Part shown: positions 1 to 11,040 of the stretch, piece after piece
Layout of the letters: every line of letters starts with the position of its first letter
Numbering within the stretch: the stretch's first letter is position 1
From: Micropterix aruncella
Lineage: Eukaryota > Arthropoda > Insecta > Lepidoptera > Micropterigidae
Reading direction: 5' to 3'
NCBI GenBank assembly: GCA_944548615.1
Contig: OX155973.1
Location: forward strand, 3,490,215 to 3,554,214
Length of the DNA stretch: 64,000 nt
Notes under the pieces: model-generated
Told to the model about the DNA's origin: nothing
Databases searched by the model: none
What the model saw: the letters and a program-made list of their open reading frames with translations, nothing else
Program-made: the position numbers and the translations under genes

Positions 1-645
1 AAGATAAACTACTTATATGCAGGAAAATGCGCCAAACCGGATACTTATTTTGATATTTAAAGCAGTATGCAATCTGTTTTTAGATAATTAATAATTCCAT
101 ATATAGTTAAAACGATATACCTACATATTTTTTTCTCAGCGTTTGAACTGTATCTGTGTTAAGATGTACACAACTATGGTATGTTGAATATTTCATTTAA
201 TAACTCGATAACAAATCTCGTTAAAACAATGTTATACAAATGTATTATTGGTTAGTTTATTTTTACAAGCTTTTATTCACCTTGCAATGAACCTGTAAGT
301 AGGTATGTTTGTTTAGGTCAACTCTTGCAAGCTGAATTAGAACCACTGTCAACAGCAGACACATAATTTTGTATACTCATTCAATTATTGTAAAGCCCGT
401 TCTAAATTATAAATTTCACCATGACATGGCTGCTGCACCCAGGGTTGCCTATATTAGCAGTTCAGTCTGTGACGTTGGTCAGACTGACGGGAAACTGATC
501 GTTTATTGCATTGATTGATGGACTGAACTGATGGGTTTTCAAACATTTTGATAATTTATATCAGTCCATCAGTCAGTTCATTATCAAGGTCGCGGACTGT
601 ACTGATGCCAGATTGAATGTGTAACACCCGTCTTAGGGTCATAGT
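1..645. other. Unassigned AT-rich sequence
   Basis: No coding frame or familiar repeat is visible. An imperfect inverted repeat lies at 517-526 (GATGGACTGA) and 561-570 (TCAGTCCATC), with further weak symmetry around it, so a small folded or MITE-like relic is possible. Confidence 0.4.
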
Positions 646-661
646 TGTGTGAAGTCACAGT

Positions 662-3253
662 TAAGAGTTTCAAGGCGATAGGTGAGGGCAGCAAACCTCG
701 CCCACCGCCCGGGCAGTTATAACGACGAGGGTCGTCTTGTCTGCCCGGGATGTCGTGCTACGACAACCCTGCGCGTACCAGAAGGGTAAAACGCGCAGGG
801 GGTGAAATAGGGTAAACCACCCCCCCCCCCCGTACCGCCCCGTGAACCCATTTTTTCGTAATAAAAGGTATTTACAAAAAAATTAAAATTTCCAAAAATG
901 TTACAAAATTTACCGAAAAAAAAACAACAATAGCGTAAATTTAGGAGCCGGTAAGCGGGGTAGAGGACGCTCTAGAACAATGAAGGTGAAGGCGTACTGT
1001 CCGTGGGCAAGTCTCGGAGCAGCCACGGGGGGGAGGAATCCCTGGATCCTGCAAAGAACGAAATGCCCCTCGGGGCGGTAAAGAGACGGACACAAAGACG
1101 GGCACTTCGGGCTGGAAGTAGCCGCCGAATCACGCCACCAAGGAAGATGGTACCCCCTGGGGGTATCCCGAAGCCTCATGCTTTCCCAAGAAGCAACCCA
1201 GTGCTCCACAAACTCGCCAAACGACTGGAAGCAGCTCCTACAACTGACCAAATCCGGGTACCAAATCAGAGAACGCCCAACGCACGCGCCCACTGCATCC
1301 ATCAATTTCTCCCGTGCAGCCGCTAGAATTGGGCAAGACCAAATTACGTGTTCCGCAGTTTGGCGACCATACCCACAGGCGCACCGGGGGTCATCGGCAA
1401 GTCCAAAGTCAAATAGTTTGGCTCTGAACTCTCCGTGGCCCCCAACCAGCTCCGTGGTATGGTGGTCGAACCGCAGAAACGAATTTGCCATCCGCACTGC
1501 GACGGACGGGAAAAAGCAATGGGTGAGGCGGCCCGTACCCCCGGAGTCCATCTAGCCTGCCAGACACGCAAGGACTCCACCCGAATCAGGCGGGCAAACT
1601 CCTCAGCTCGGTGCGCCACCGGGTCGATCGATAGGCCATGAAGGACTACCGGCTCGCCCCGGCGGTACCGCGACAACGCTGCACGCTCCAGAATCTCCAG
1701 GTCAATCGGCAGAACGCCAGCGATGACGGGTAACGCAAGAGTGGACGTCGTTCTGTACGTCCCGGTCAGGGCCACGAGAGGGATGCGCTGTCCGCGCAGC
1801 AGCGCGACACGCGTCGCCTCAGGAACAGCAGACTCCGTCCAAGCGCGTGCGGCATAAGTCGCACGCGGGACGAAGACGCCCTTATAGATAGTCATGACCG
1901 CTGGGAAACGGATTCCCCAGTCGGCCCGACTCACTCCGCGGAGCGCAAAGAATAGATCCCGGGATTTTCGGCTGTATTTTTGCGTGCGAAAGAAAGAAAG
2001 GGAAGCCGTAAGCGTCACCCCCAGGTATCCGTGCGACCGTTTATCCTGATGACAGGGTTCCGCTTAAGATATCCCTTCAGGAGAAGCGCCTGAGTTTTCG
2101 TCGGAGAGAAGGTGAGTCTGTTTCGCTGACCCCATCCGAGGATCAGGTCCAGCGAGTCAGCCACCCTTCTTTCGACCTCTGCCCGACTCCTGCCGCCCAC
2201 CATGAGGAGAGCGTCGTCTGCATACGCGCTGATGGTGCACCTCTCCGGGTAAGGTAGACCGAGGAAATCATCAAAGAGAATGTTCCAAAGGCTAGGACCC
2301 AACGCTGACCCCTGTGGACAGCCCATAGTCGGGGTTTTGGTGACGCTGGTCGGGCCGTACCTCAGAGTGACAGATCTGTCTGAAAAGTAGCTCCTCACTA
2401 CTTTCAACAAATTGTTCGGGCACAGGCGGGCGCGAAGCTTGCATATAAGCATCGGCCACCACGCGTTGTCGAATGCACCGGAGATATCCAAAAATACGCC
2501 TACCACGTAGCGGCCGTCGTAGTTGCGGACCCAGTTCTTCGCAAACAGGATGGCGTCCTCCGTGCTTTTCCCTCGGGTAAAGCCAAACTGACGCTCGTTC
2601 TGGGGAGACAGAGTCCTCTCCAGCCGTTCGCGCACAAGCACTTCGAGCACCTTACCCATTATGGGAAGGAGCGTGATGGCCGGTGATGGGCCTGTACGCT
2701 TTCGGATCCGAGCACGGCTTGTCGTTACCTTTGGGAATCATCCGCAGGAGGCCAGCCTTCCAGCATAATGGGAAATGACCGTCCCTAATGCAATTCTGCA
2801 TCAGGACAGTCACCTCCCAATTCCCACACCCGCTTCACTATATCAGACCTAAAGTTGTCTATCTTCGGTGCCTTTCTGCGCGATAGCGACCCGACGATGG
2901 TGCCGACCTCGTCCGCTGTTACCTCTGACAGATCAGGTACGCGCGAGTCTAGGGCAATAAGCCGCCGCAGCTGCGCGTGGTGGGGATCGTCATTGTCATT
3001 CCGATCCGATGGACTCAAAGAACCGAGGAGAACTGAAAGAGTGCCTTCGGTGTCAAGCGGGGCGGAAGTACCCTCGACAATGCTAGAGAGGTAGTTCCCA
3101 CCCCGCTTGGCACCTTTGTCGATGACGTTCTTCATGTCCCATGGGTTTGCATTCCCAACTTCGCTAACCCATGTACGCCAGGAATCAGTCTTGGCATGCC
3201 TAATGGCGGCGTGGTAGACGCTCCGAGCCGATCTCAGGGACTCCCGAAGTAAG
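662..3253 (-). mobile_element. 5'-truncated R1-clade non-LTR retrotransposon
   Basis: A LINE remnant on the minus strand, about 2.6 kb. It keeps the region upstream of the reverse transcriptase (RT), the RT domain, the C-terminal CCHC motif and a 3' UTR of about 250 bp; ORF1 and the endonuclease are missing. The sequence TGTGTGAAGTCACAGT occurs at 646-661 and again at 3254-3269. This is a 16-bp target-site duplication that fixes both ends. No poly(A) tail is evident at the 3' end near 662. The internal motifs resemble R1, TRAS or Waldo-type elements; the family within the clade is not resolved. Confidence 0.85.
910..3253 (-). pseudogene. Broken R1-type ORF2 (reverse transcriptase and CCHC region)
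   Basis: The coding sequence is split over at least four frames: about 3253-2785, 2740-2015, 2030-about 1550 and about 1560-910. In the RT piece (2659-2015) the visible motifs are RQFGFTRGKSTEDAI, FLDISGAFDNAWW with the catalytic Asp near residue 58, GCPQGS (113-118) and YADD (146-149). The last piece carries CACGYGRQTAEHVIWSCP, the CCHC cluster usual at the end of R1-clade ORF2. Frameshifts near 2780, 2020 and 1550 make it non-functional. In the intact family this protein copies element RNA into DNA at a nicked target. The first frame runs on past 3253 into target sequence only by chance, reading through the duplication. Confidence 0.85.
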
Positions 3254-3269
3254 TGTGTGAAGTCACAGT

Positions 3270-3456
3270 AATAATTAAAAAATATACCTTTACCTTTAAT
3301 AAAATACTTTTGTGGGTCGTCGTTATCCTTGAAATACGGACTGGTGGAATGCCAGGGTGGTAGCAGTTCTGGTTCTACTACCAGTACGTTTCTCTGGATG
3401 CCGCACAGTTCCGGCCTCACTGAAGTTAGTGGCAGCTTGAAGTCCGCTTTTTCCAT
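3270..3456 (-). pseudogene. Coding-like fragment interrupted by the R1 insertion
   Basis: An open stretch of about 60 codons reads on the minus strand into the R1 target-site duplication. It contains PELLPPWHSTSP, similar in style to the linker between RT and RNase H in some insect LINEs. The match is weak and I do not assign a family. It lies between the R1 insertion and the RTE tail, so it belongs to the older target DNA. Confidence 0.25.
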
Positions 3457-3473
3457 CTGTAGAGTAAAGGTTC

Positions 3474-6400
3474 ATATTTATTTATTTATTTATTTTAAAC
3501 AACATGATTTACAGACGAATGGCTATGATATTCGGTATACAGTACAATAAAACGTGCAGGAAAAACCAGTTGAACCCATAGCCGTTGGCTCATCGCATAC
3601 CTAACTGAGCAAGAACGCCCGTATCTAGGGATGCTGATATTTGACTTAGCATATTGCGAGCTGACATGTATGACGTTCGGTTCTTCTTCTTCATCAGCGC
3701 GTATTCGCCCACCGTTGGGCATACGCCTCTCCAATCACTCTCCACCCGGATCGGTTGTCCGTTTCCCTCATCCAGACTGGTCCAGCTGTCTCCTTAATGT
3801 CATCGGACCATCGGGCCGGTGGTCTGCCCACACTTCTTCTGCCTAGCCGGGGTCTCCACTCCAAAACGCGCTTGCTCCACCGTTCGTCGTGTTGTCGGGC
3901 CACATGGCCGGCCCAAGCCCACTTCAGCTTGGCCACTCTTTGACCCACGTCGACCACCTTCGTGCGCTTTCTGATGAGCTCGTTTCGGACTCGATCGCGC
4001 AACGATATGCCAAGCATGACTCGCTCCATGTTACGCTGCACCACCTTAAGCTTGTAGATCATCCCAGCAGTCAGTGTCCATGTCTCACAAGCATATGTCA
4101 TAGCCGGTAACACACACTGATTATACACCTTTGTCTTGAGCGATTGGGGAATTCTGGACTTCAGCACGAAGCTCAGCTTCCCGAAGGCTGCCCATCCCAA
4201 TTGTTTTCTTCGCTTTATCTCTGCCATCATCGAGTCCCGGCCGAGCTTTATCACCTGTCCTAGGTATGTGTACTCCTGCACCTGCTCCAGCGGTTGTCCA
4301 TTCAATGAAATGAGATTCGGTGTGAGATCGGCTTTCGCCATAACCTTTGTCTTGTCCATGTTCATCTTAAGACCCGTTCGCAGGGACGCGTGATATAGTT
4401 GCTCCAGCATGAGTTGTAGGTCTTCGGCACATTCAGCGATTATAACTATATCATCCGCGTAGCGCAGATGATTGAGATACACGCCGTCAACGTTGATTCC
4501 CTTGCCACTCCAGTCCAATGTCTTGAATATATCCTCCATAGCGTTGGTGAACAGCTTAGGGGATATAACGTCACCTTGTCGGACTCCTCTTTGGATTGGT
4601 ATAGGGTCTGTTAGTTCTTTCAGCTGTACGGTCATTGTTGCCGCTTTGTACAAGCTCTTCAGGATCTGTATATACCGGTAGTCTATATGACATCGATGTA
4701 GCGATTCGGTGACTGCCCAGTGTTCTATGGAGTCGAATGCTTTTTCATAATCGACGAAGGCAAGATAAAGGGGCCTATTGTATTCTTCGGACTTTTGGAT
4801 AACCTGCCGAAGTGTGAAGATGTGGTCGATCGTTCCAAAACCCTTCCGAAATCCTGCCTGTTCCCTGGGTTGATATTCATCCAGTCTTTGTGTCAAGCGT
4901 GTAGTCAGGATTTTGGAGAATACTTTGTACACCTGACTTAAAAGTGAAATAGGACGATAATTTTTCAGAAGGGTCTTATCGCCTTTCTTATGGAAGAGCA
5001 CAACGATGCTGTTAGTCCAATCCTTGGGTACTTCACCAGTGAACAAGACCTCGTTGAACAGCAGACTTAGCTCCTTTACGATAGCTCTGCCTCCAGCTTT
5101 TAGTAATTCCACAGTAATGCCGTCCTCACCCGGAGCCTTGAACTTCTTGGTGCGCTTCAGTGCTTGCTTCACTTCATACGTACTAATTTCAGGAATATCT
5201 TCCGTGTAGTGTCGCTTGATAGGCGCACGCCTGTCGCTTAAATCAAGGGCAGTGGGCTGTTGTGTGGTGGTTGAGTATAGATCACTGTAGAATTTCTCTG
5301 TGATTTTCTTGATCTCACAGATGTTACTTGTCGGGTTGCCGCTGTTAACTCTCAGGGTGTTTAAGTCGTTTCCTCTGTTATTTCGCTGGAACACTTTTAG
5401 ACCCCGATTTTTCTCTATGAGCTCCTGGATTTTTAGTGTATTCTTTTTACGAATTTCACGCTTGAGAGTCTTGTGAATTTTTCTGTTTAGCTCCCGGTGT
5501 GCATTGCTATTGAAGTCATCGGCTGCGAACTTACGGCGTTCCTTCATCATATTCGCCACGCTTTCTGGAAACCCAGATGATGGTTTTGTTACTCGCTTGA
5601 ACTGTTCTTTTGCTGTATCCGTCAGGATCTTTGTAAAACGGTTGTATTTCGATTGGAGGTCATCTTCGAAATGTTCGATCGCTGTTCTTTTCAGGGATTC
5701 TTCGAGGGATTTCTCAAACCTTTCGTTGATGCCATCTGGAACATACAGCTTGCTCAGCTTTTTTCGAACAAGTTTGGCCCTTGCCAGCTTCGTGTTTAAC
5801 ACGATCGTTCCTCGGACAAGTCTGTGATCGCTGCCTGTCTGGAATCGATTGAGCACTGTGACATCAGTGAAAATGTGCTTGTTGTTGGAGATAATGAAAT
5901 CTATCTCGTTTTTCACATTTCCGCCCGGGCTCACCCATGTCCACTTTCTTTTGGGCTTCTTCTGGGAGCGTCCTTTTTTCATCGCTTTGGATATGTCTTC
6001 GAAGAACGTCTCTACTTCTTCGTCACTATGTGTGCTGGTTGGTGCATACACCTGGATGATTTTGAGGGAGTACTTTTTGTTAATTTGTACGACAGTATAG
6101 GCTACGCGAGATGAAATGCTGCTAAGATCGGTTATGTGCTTCGCAAGATTGCAGCTTACTATAAATCCCACACCGCCATATGCCGAGTTTTCCTCACCTC
6201 TGTAGTAAAACAGGTCACCCGACTGGAGCCTTATGGTCCCTTCTCCCTGTCGCCTAGTTTCGCTCAGTCCGACTATGTCGTAGTTTATAAGTGCTAGTTC
6301 TTTCTGTATCTCCTCTAGTCTTGCTTCATCTCTCAGAGTTCTTACATTATACGTTGCCAGTGTCAGTTTGGTTTGGCAGCCTGATCGTACCCAGAGATTC

Positions 6401-6610
6401 TTAACACCCCCTGCCTCACCGTTACCGTAACCGCTGCCGTGGCTTGGGCTAGTGGGGATGCTGGGGACTAGGGGCCGTGGTAAGGTTGTACTGTTCATTG
6501 TGATTGGAGGTATTTAGCCCGATACCCGCCACGTCGGCCACACGTCTTGGCGAGCTCCACACTTTCAGAAAATATCTACATTTCCTAGGCTTGTGGCAAC
6601 CTGGTCTGGT
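3474..6610 (-). mobile_element. RTE-clade non-LTR retrotransposon, near full length
   Basis: The minus-strand element has a 5' UTR of roughly 110 bp, one long ORF, a 3' UTR and a tail of repeated ATAAAT-type units, seen on the plus strand as the TTTATTTATTTATTTATT run at 3476-3494. The single endonuclease plus RT protein without RNase H, and the short AT-rich repeated tail, are RTE features. The 5' boundary near 6610 is estimated from where GC-rich leader sequence gives way to AT-rich DNA. I could not find a convincing target-site duplication. Confidence 0.8.
3694..6498 (-). CDS. RTE-type endonuclease/reverse transcriptase with internal endonuclease deletion
   Basis: An open frame of 934 codons without stops. 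Residues about 45-230 are an APE-like endonuclease: LATYNVRTLR, IVGLSETRRQG, YGGVGFIVS, IIQVYAPTS, EIDFIISN and TGSDHRLVRG are visible. Residues about 450-760 are the RT: KAPGEDGI, NYRPISLLS, QAGFRKGFGT, FVDYEKAFD (581-589), GVRQGDVISP (638-647) and YADD (680-683). The C-terminus ends in the WAWAGHVAR region. The sequence passes directly from KAMKKGRS to KKPKRKWTWVS (about 172-190). Intact RTE proteins carry some 50-70 more residues here, including the GDFN catalytic motif. The copy therefore probably cannot nick DNA itself although its RT frame is intact. The ATG at 6498 follows a typical RTE leader. Confidence 0.85.
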   Translation of the reverse strand: MNSTTLPRPLVPSIPTSPSHGSGYGNGEAGGVKNLWVRSGCQTKLTLATYNVRTLRDEARLEEIQKELALINYDIVGLSETRRQGEGTIRLQSGDLFYYRGEENSAYGGVGFIVSCNLAKHITDLSSISSRVAYTVVQINKKYSLKIIQVYAPTSTHSDEEVETFFEDISKAMKKGRSQKKPKRKWTWVSPGGNVKNEIDFIISNNKHIFTDVTVLNRFQTGSDHRLVRGTIVLNTKLARAKLVRKKLSKLYVPDGINERFEKSLEESLKRTAIEHFEDDLQSKYNRFTKILTDTAKEQFKRVTKPSSGFPESVANMMKERRKFAADDFNSNAHRELNRKIHKTLKREIRKKNTLKIQELIEKNRGLKVFQRNNRGNDLNTLRVNSGNPTSNICEIKKITEKFYSDLYSTTTQQPTALDLSDRRAPIKRHYTEDIPEISTYEVKQALKRTKKFKAPGEDGITVELLKAGGRAIVKELSLLFNEVLFTGEVPKDWTNSIVVLFHKKGDKTLLKNYRPISLLSQVYKVFSKILTTRLTQRLDEYQPREQAGFRKGFGTIDHIFTLRQVIQKSEEYNRPLYLAFVDYEKAFDSIEHWAVTESLHRCHIDYRYIQILKSLYKAATMTVQLKELTDPIPIQRGVRQGDVISPKLFTNAMEDIFKTLDWSGKGINVDGVYLNHLRYADDIVIIAECAEDLQLMLEQLYHASLRTGLKMNMDKTKVMAKADLTPNLISLNGQPLEQVQEYTYLGQVIKLGRDSMMAEIKRRKQLGWAAFGKLSFVLKSRIPQSLKTKVYNQCVLPAMTYACETWTLTAGMIYKLKVVQRNMERVMLGISLRDRVRNELIRKRTKVVDVGQRVAKLKWAWAGHVARQHDERWSKRVLEWRPRLGRRSVGRPPARWSDDIKETAGPVWMRETDNRSGWRVIGEAYAQRWANTR

Positions 6611-6820
6611 TACTTAATCGTCGATTTTGCACTATATTCATTATTTAATTATTTTTTATTGCTGAGAAAAAAATCAAAATATGTTGACACATAGAATTTA
6701 AAATTAAAATTGTTAGAATGTTAAAACACTCTCCATTAGTTTTACGACCGGGAGCCGGCCGTCGAACATTAAAATAGGATTAAACGAAAAAGGGGATATG
6801 ACGTTCGGTTATATAATTAT
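6611..6820. other. AT-rich spacer with a shared repeat
   Basis: Positions about 6625-6715 match, in reverse complement, about 54525-54610 near the protease relic; both contain a TGTCAACATATTTT-like core and ATAATTAAATAAT. It is probably the edge of an interspersed repeat that I cannot name. Confidence 0.4.
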
Positions 6821-6896
6821 TATTGGTACAAAGTTCAAAACATTCATTCTTGCATAATATAAATACACAAGCACAAAAAATTATACCCACATACAA

Positions 6897-6946
6897 AAAT
6901 ATATATATATATAAATATATATATATTTATATAAATATATATATAT
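6897..6946. repeat. TA-rich microsatellite
   Basis: Runs of (TA)n interrupted by AAATA and TTTATA, at the 5' edge of the Penelope-like fragment. Confidence 0.8.
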
Positions 6947-7698
6947 CACTTTCCAATCTTAAAAAATCACTAATAGAAAGAAATTATCCTGCCTCTTTGT
7001 TAGATAAAAATATAATAAATTCCGAAACAAAATTTTCACCTAAACCTAAATTGGTTTCAAATTTAAATCAAAATAAAATCTTTCTGAGTACTACTTATTT
7101 TCCTGGCACTGAGAAACTGCGACCTATTTTAGCAGATTTATTCCCTATTATAGCTAACGACCCATCAACCAAAGGTTTATTAGATATACCACCAATTTTA
7201 TCATTTCGAAAACCTCCTAATTTAAAATCAATACTTAATAAAAATAATCGAAATTATCTTAGTAATAACAAAAATTTTGGCCTACAGCCTTGTGGTCGAT
7301 CACGTTGTAAAACATGTCCTTTATTAGATCGAAGCATTTATTTTACTAGTCCTAACACTCCTAATAGTTACAGAGTTCCTTTTAATAGTAGTTGCATTTC
7401 AAAAAATATTGTATATCAATTACTTTGCCAGACCTGCAATGCATTTTATATTGGGGAAACAACTACACCTCTTAGCATTAGGTTAAATAATCACAGGGCC
7501 AGCGTAGGCAATGATAGTCAACTTCCAATAGCATTGCATGCTAAGGCACACAATTTAACTTTTGATAATTGTTTTAAAGTAAAAATTATTAAGTGCCTTG
7601 GCGATAACGCTAAAGAAAGAGACGTTAAATCTTGGGAGTTGGCTTTTATAAATATTTTAGGCGCTTGCAAGGGTCCCGGTCTGAATAGGCAAAATTAA
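6940..7698 (+). pseudogene. Penelope-like element C-terminus with GIY-YIG endonuclease
   Basis: The open frame runs from 6823 (291 codons), but homology starts near 6940; the first 40 codons come from a TA-rich microsatellite. The remaining part holds the end of the RT thumb (LIERNYPASLLDKN), a cysteine cluster (C157, C162, C165) and a GIY-YIG nuclease: IVYQLLCQTC followed by FYIGETT (YIG at 209-211), R220, H225 and E272 in SWELAFI. In Penelope-like elements this nuclease cuts the target for insertion. The RT core is absent, so this is a 5'-truncated copy. The nuclease motifs are all present and the frame is open to TAA at 7698. Confidence 0.8.
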
Positions 7699-7978
7699 TA
7701 CAGTAATTATATTTGTTCAGACATATTCATTTAAAGCTTATTAATATTTTTCATTTAAAAATCATTATCAATAATGTTTTTCAAGGTCGGTTATAGTGTA
7801 TTATAACGATATTGCAAAATATTATTAACCCATTTCTCTATGTTCAGTTTTTTTAAATTTAAATTTTGAAAAAATTGTTCTATCAGAAATGTCATGGAGA
7901 TGAATACGACTTGTGTCGAAATATTCTCAATCATATAATTTCTTCTAAAATAAGTTACTAACATCCATTTCTGTTACA

Positions 7979-8244
7979 GAAACCATCCTCCTATACTTAT
8001 TACATCCAAGGGCATACAGTAATTCGGCTGCAATAACTAAGAACATCATAAATTATCAATTGCGGAAACAGGTGCTGCTGCCCTAAGTATTTAAAGAGGA
8101 CATTAACTATCGAAACCATCCTCCTATACTTATTACATCCAAGGGCATACAGTAATTCGGCTGCAATAACTAAGAACATCATAAATTATCAATTGCGGAA
8201 ACAGGTGCTGCTGCCCTAAGTATTTAAAGAGGACATTAACTATC
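7979..8244. repeat. Exact 133-bp tandem duplication
   Basis: The unit GAAACCATCCTCC...CATTAACTATC occupies 7979-8111 and recurs without a mismatch at 8112-8244. The open frame on the opposite strand here is a by-product of the duplication. Confidence 0.95.
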
Positions 8245-8359
8245 GGTAAAATGTTTCTGGTCCACCAGGACCCCAGATAAGTAACTTTTCATGAATCTAA
8301 TTTTATATATTATTGAAAATAATTTAAAAAAATTTACACCCTTAAAATATCAAAATATA

Positions 8360-8362
<3 letters not shown>

Positions 8363-8436
<74 letters not shown>
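8363..8436. repeat. (TA)n microsatellite
   Basis: About 37 uninterrupted TA dinucleotides. Confidence 0.98.
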
Positions 8437-8439
<3 letters not shown>

Positions 8440-9394
8440 GTAAGAAATTATTATTAAACCCTGCACCAATATATAGTAATACATAAATACAAAAATACGT
8501 ATTTAAAATAAATATACATACATACTAATATAAAATACTAATATACACAAAATGTACACAATTAAATTAAATTGAAATACCTCTAGTCTTAAGCCTCACA
8601 TATACGTCTATTATATTTATAAATAATTTAAAAAAAATAAAATGTAAGTATTTGCTTTTTATTTATTAATTTTACCTAATCAAAAATTCTATGAAATTCC
8701 GCTTTATCATAGAGTGGTCCTTTAACAATCAAGCACTTTTTTATTGCTTTTTTAAATGCTACCATGTTAACTAAATTTTGTATCGTAATTTCTATATTAT
8801 TATAGCCTTGGAGCGTAAGTATTTAAAGTATCTTTGTGCAAATGAAGTTCTCACACGCGGTTCCAAAAACTGCCCCGCCCCAGAACTTCTAGTAGTTTTT
8901 ACTTGTTGGTCCATAGACTGTATACATGTTTGAATTTATGAAATATCAATAGCACTTGCTTCACATACATTTGGCGTACATCAAACACGCAATATCCTCG
9001 AAATAACTGTAAAGAGCGATATATACCTGCGGCAATTTAAGGGGCGCAAATTAATGTGTTTTAAAAAAAAGGTTTCACTAAAGCGTCTAGCATCCAGGGC
9101 GAGTCGTAGGTACTATCGATTGTTCATTTGATTTTTGAGCGCATCCTAAGTTGATTTTTGAAATCGTGCGCAGTGTGTGTGTGTGATGTCTCTGCCAGGG
9201 GAATACCCGTCGCATATAGAAAATCCCCCAACTCCACATAGACAGAAGCGTTATCATGATTAAACTTACATAAATCAAAATCCAGCTTCATTCATACACT
9301 GAGAAAAATATTGGATTGCTTCCTACATTAACATTTTTGTTATTACGGTTTTATACAGAATAACGATGTTTCAAAAGTAATTTTGTTGAATTAC
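8437..9394. other. AT-rich region without recognised features
   Basis: No coding frame with recognisable content is seen. A short GT run lies at 9173-9184. Confidence 0.4.
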
Positions 9395-9590
9395 AAGGAA
9401 TTTTATTGAAACCCTATTACTCGATTTCGAGTATAAACATTTTCATAACGGTTAATACGGAAATAACAGTATATTGCAGTCTCAACATGATTCATGTGTC
9501 ATGTTAGAAGCGAGATACCAAGTTTATCCAAACCATTATGTTTTAAAATTACAACCGACACCATTACGCATTATGTTAATTCATTCGTAT
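9395..9590. repeat. Diverged interspersed repeat, copy 1
   Basis: The reverse complement of this stretch resembles 41730-41945: shared blocks are TGTAATTTTAAA, TCTCGCTTC, AACATGACA and TCCGTATTAACCG. The family is not identified. Both ends are uncertain. Confidence 0.5.
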
Positions 9591-9637
9591 GGACTACAGT
9601 CCGGGTCGTATACGTAATCTTTGTTAAAACATGCGTA

Positions 9638-10210
9638 TTTTAAGCTATTGCATAGCTTTTATCGCGGGCCTAGGCCAGCGCGGTGACCGAATGTAGAATT
9701 ATGATTTTAAACTGATAATTACGTCTAAACGAGTACTGCTTACGATTCGAAAAAAATATATGTTAAACAAGAACATTTTCCTAATATTCTTAGCTTTGAA
9801 TATTTTAGACTTTGTTTATATTACATAGTGTAATTAATTTGTGAAATTAGGTCTAACCGAACACAAAAACGACTACTACGCAAATACTATCCGGCGTATT
9901 ATTATGAAACCTGCACCATTTTAAAGATAATTTAATTATCTATCTTTTTATCTACGATTTTTTTCGAATAATCTGGTTTTTTTGCTTTATCGAATAAAAA
10001 ATTCGTGCTCGGTGCTCTATCGGAAGACGTTTAAATTATTCCGAATCATTTGCTTCCGCAGCCGCAAATGATTCGGAGTAATTTCAACGTTTTTTGATAG
10101 AGCGCAGTTATCTGATATCAGAAAAATAAAATAAATAAATAATTATAATTGCAAGAGTTGTTAAAAATGCTATGCAATAGCTTTACCGCGGCAATCCCCG
10201 AGTGCCACAC
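9638..10210. mobile_element. Inverted-repeat element P, copy 1
   Basis: An element of about 570 bp with AAGCTATTGCATAGC near its left end (9642-9656) and GCTATGCAATAGCTT near its right end. A second copy lies in opposite orientation at 60486-61073. The ends read outward into TTTTAAGC and CCGCGGCAATCCCCGAGTG. No coding capacity is visible, so this is a non-autonomous, MITE-like family. It also contains an internal near-palindrome around 10020-10100 in which the AATGATTCGGA and TCCGAATCATT blocks face each other. Confidence 0.65.
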
Positions 10211-10526
10211 GTGTTTTTCGTGTATTACATTTTCATATTTTTCTCGGTGTAGCAATCAGCTGTTATGAACGAACTTACAACTATTTTCTAGTTTCGTATA
10301 AACCTACTCACGTATCTCTCTGAAAGATATCTTGATTCTCCTTTCCCGGCTTGCAGGTCTATTAGCTTTTCTATTTGATTTCTTCCGCGCTTTTGCCTGA
10401 TGAGGAGATTCTCGAATTCCGATAGTCCCTCCGTCGCCCCCACGGTAAATCTTTGACCGCACAAGCCATTCAGTCGTGGTACGAAACCTAAAGTTTAACA
10501 CGTAAATGTATTAAAAAGAATAAAAA
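10211..10526. other. Spacer without recognised features
   Basis: No repeat or gene is recognised. The 65-codon minus-strand frame here is basic and low in complexity and is not convincing. Confidence 0.35.
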
Positions 10527-10566
10527 AACACGACTGCCGTTACAGACAGTGAACTATTGGATTTAT
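10498..10566 (-). repeat. Repeat Y, end fragment
   Basis: Contains AACACGACTGCCGTTACAGA, the reverse complement of the right end of family Y seen at 44860, 51345 and 61130. Only the terminal 60-70 bp are present, directly next to element T copy 1. Confidence 0.6.
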
Positions 10567-10587
10567 AATACCTTTTTAACGTTTTTT

Positions 10588-10963
10588 AACACGCTTTTAT
10601 TAGGTCGACCTGTATGTAACTAACTATGTAATGGAATCTAAGGTAACTAATTTAACCATCTTCCAAGGATCGTAGCGTCATGAAAATTGGCAGCTGTATG
10701 TAGTTCTGATGACAATACAATAATATGGTACTGTCGAACTGATCTGATGATGGAGTCGGAAGATATGAACTGGAACTTCATGATGGAACATGGTATCATA
10801 GCTGTGTTTGGACTTGTTAGAAAAGTCTTGGAATGAACTTTGACCACGATTAGGTTGCAAGGTCTGAAGATGAAGCGGGAAGATAGGCACTGGCATTCCA
10901 TGATGGAATATCGTATCATATCCGTGTGTATGTGAATATCGTATCATAGCCCAAAAGCGTGTT
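10588..10963 (-). mobile_element. Element T, copy 1 (terminal inverted repeats)
   Basis: A 376-bp unit bounded by AACACGCTTTTA at 10588 and AAAAGCGTGTT at 10953-10963. Inside are two diverged GATGATGGAG/CGGAAGAT/CACTGG-type modules. The same unit lies inverted at 15280-15625. No coding content was recognised; the open frames are antisense artefacts. The transposon superfamily is unknown. Confidence 0.65.
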
Positions 10964-11040
10964 TTAAGTGTTTTTTTTTACTATTAATTTATTTAATGTA
11001 ATATTTGTTGTTTATGTATTTATCTATATAGATAGATGTG

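Noticed and set aside
1003..1641. Plus-strand frames of 68-125 codons
   Set aside because: Shadows of the R1-type ORF2, which reads on the minus strand with clear RT and CCHC motifs.
3755..6114. Plus-strand frames opposite the RTE protein
   Set aside because: Antisense of a 934-codon frame with complete RT motifs.
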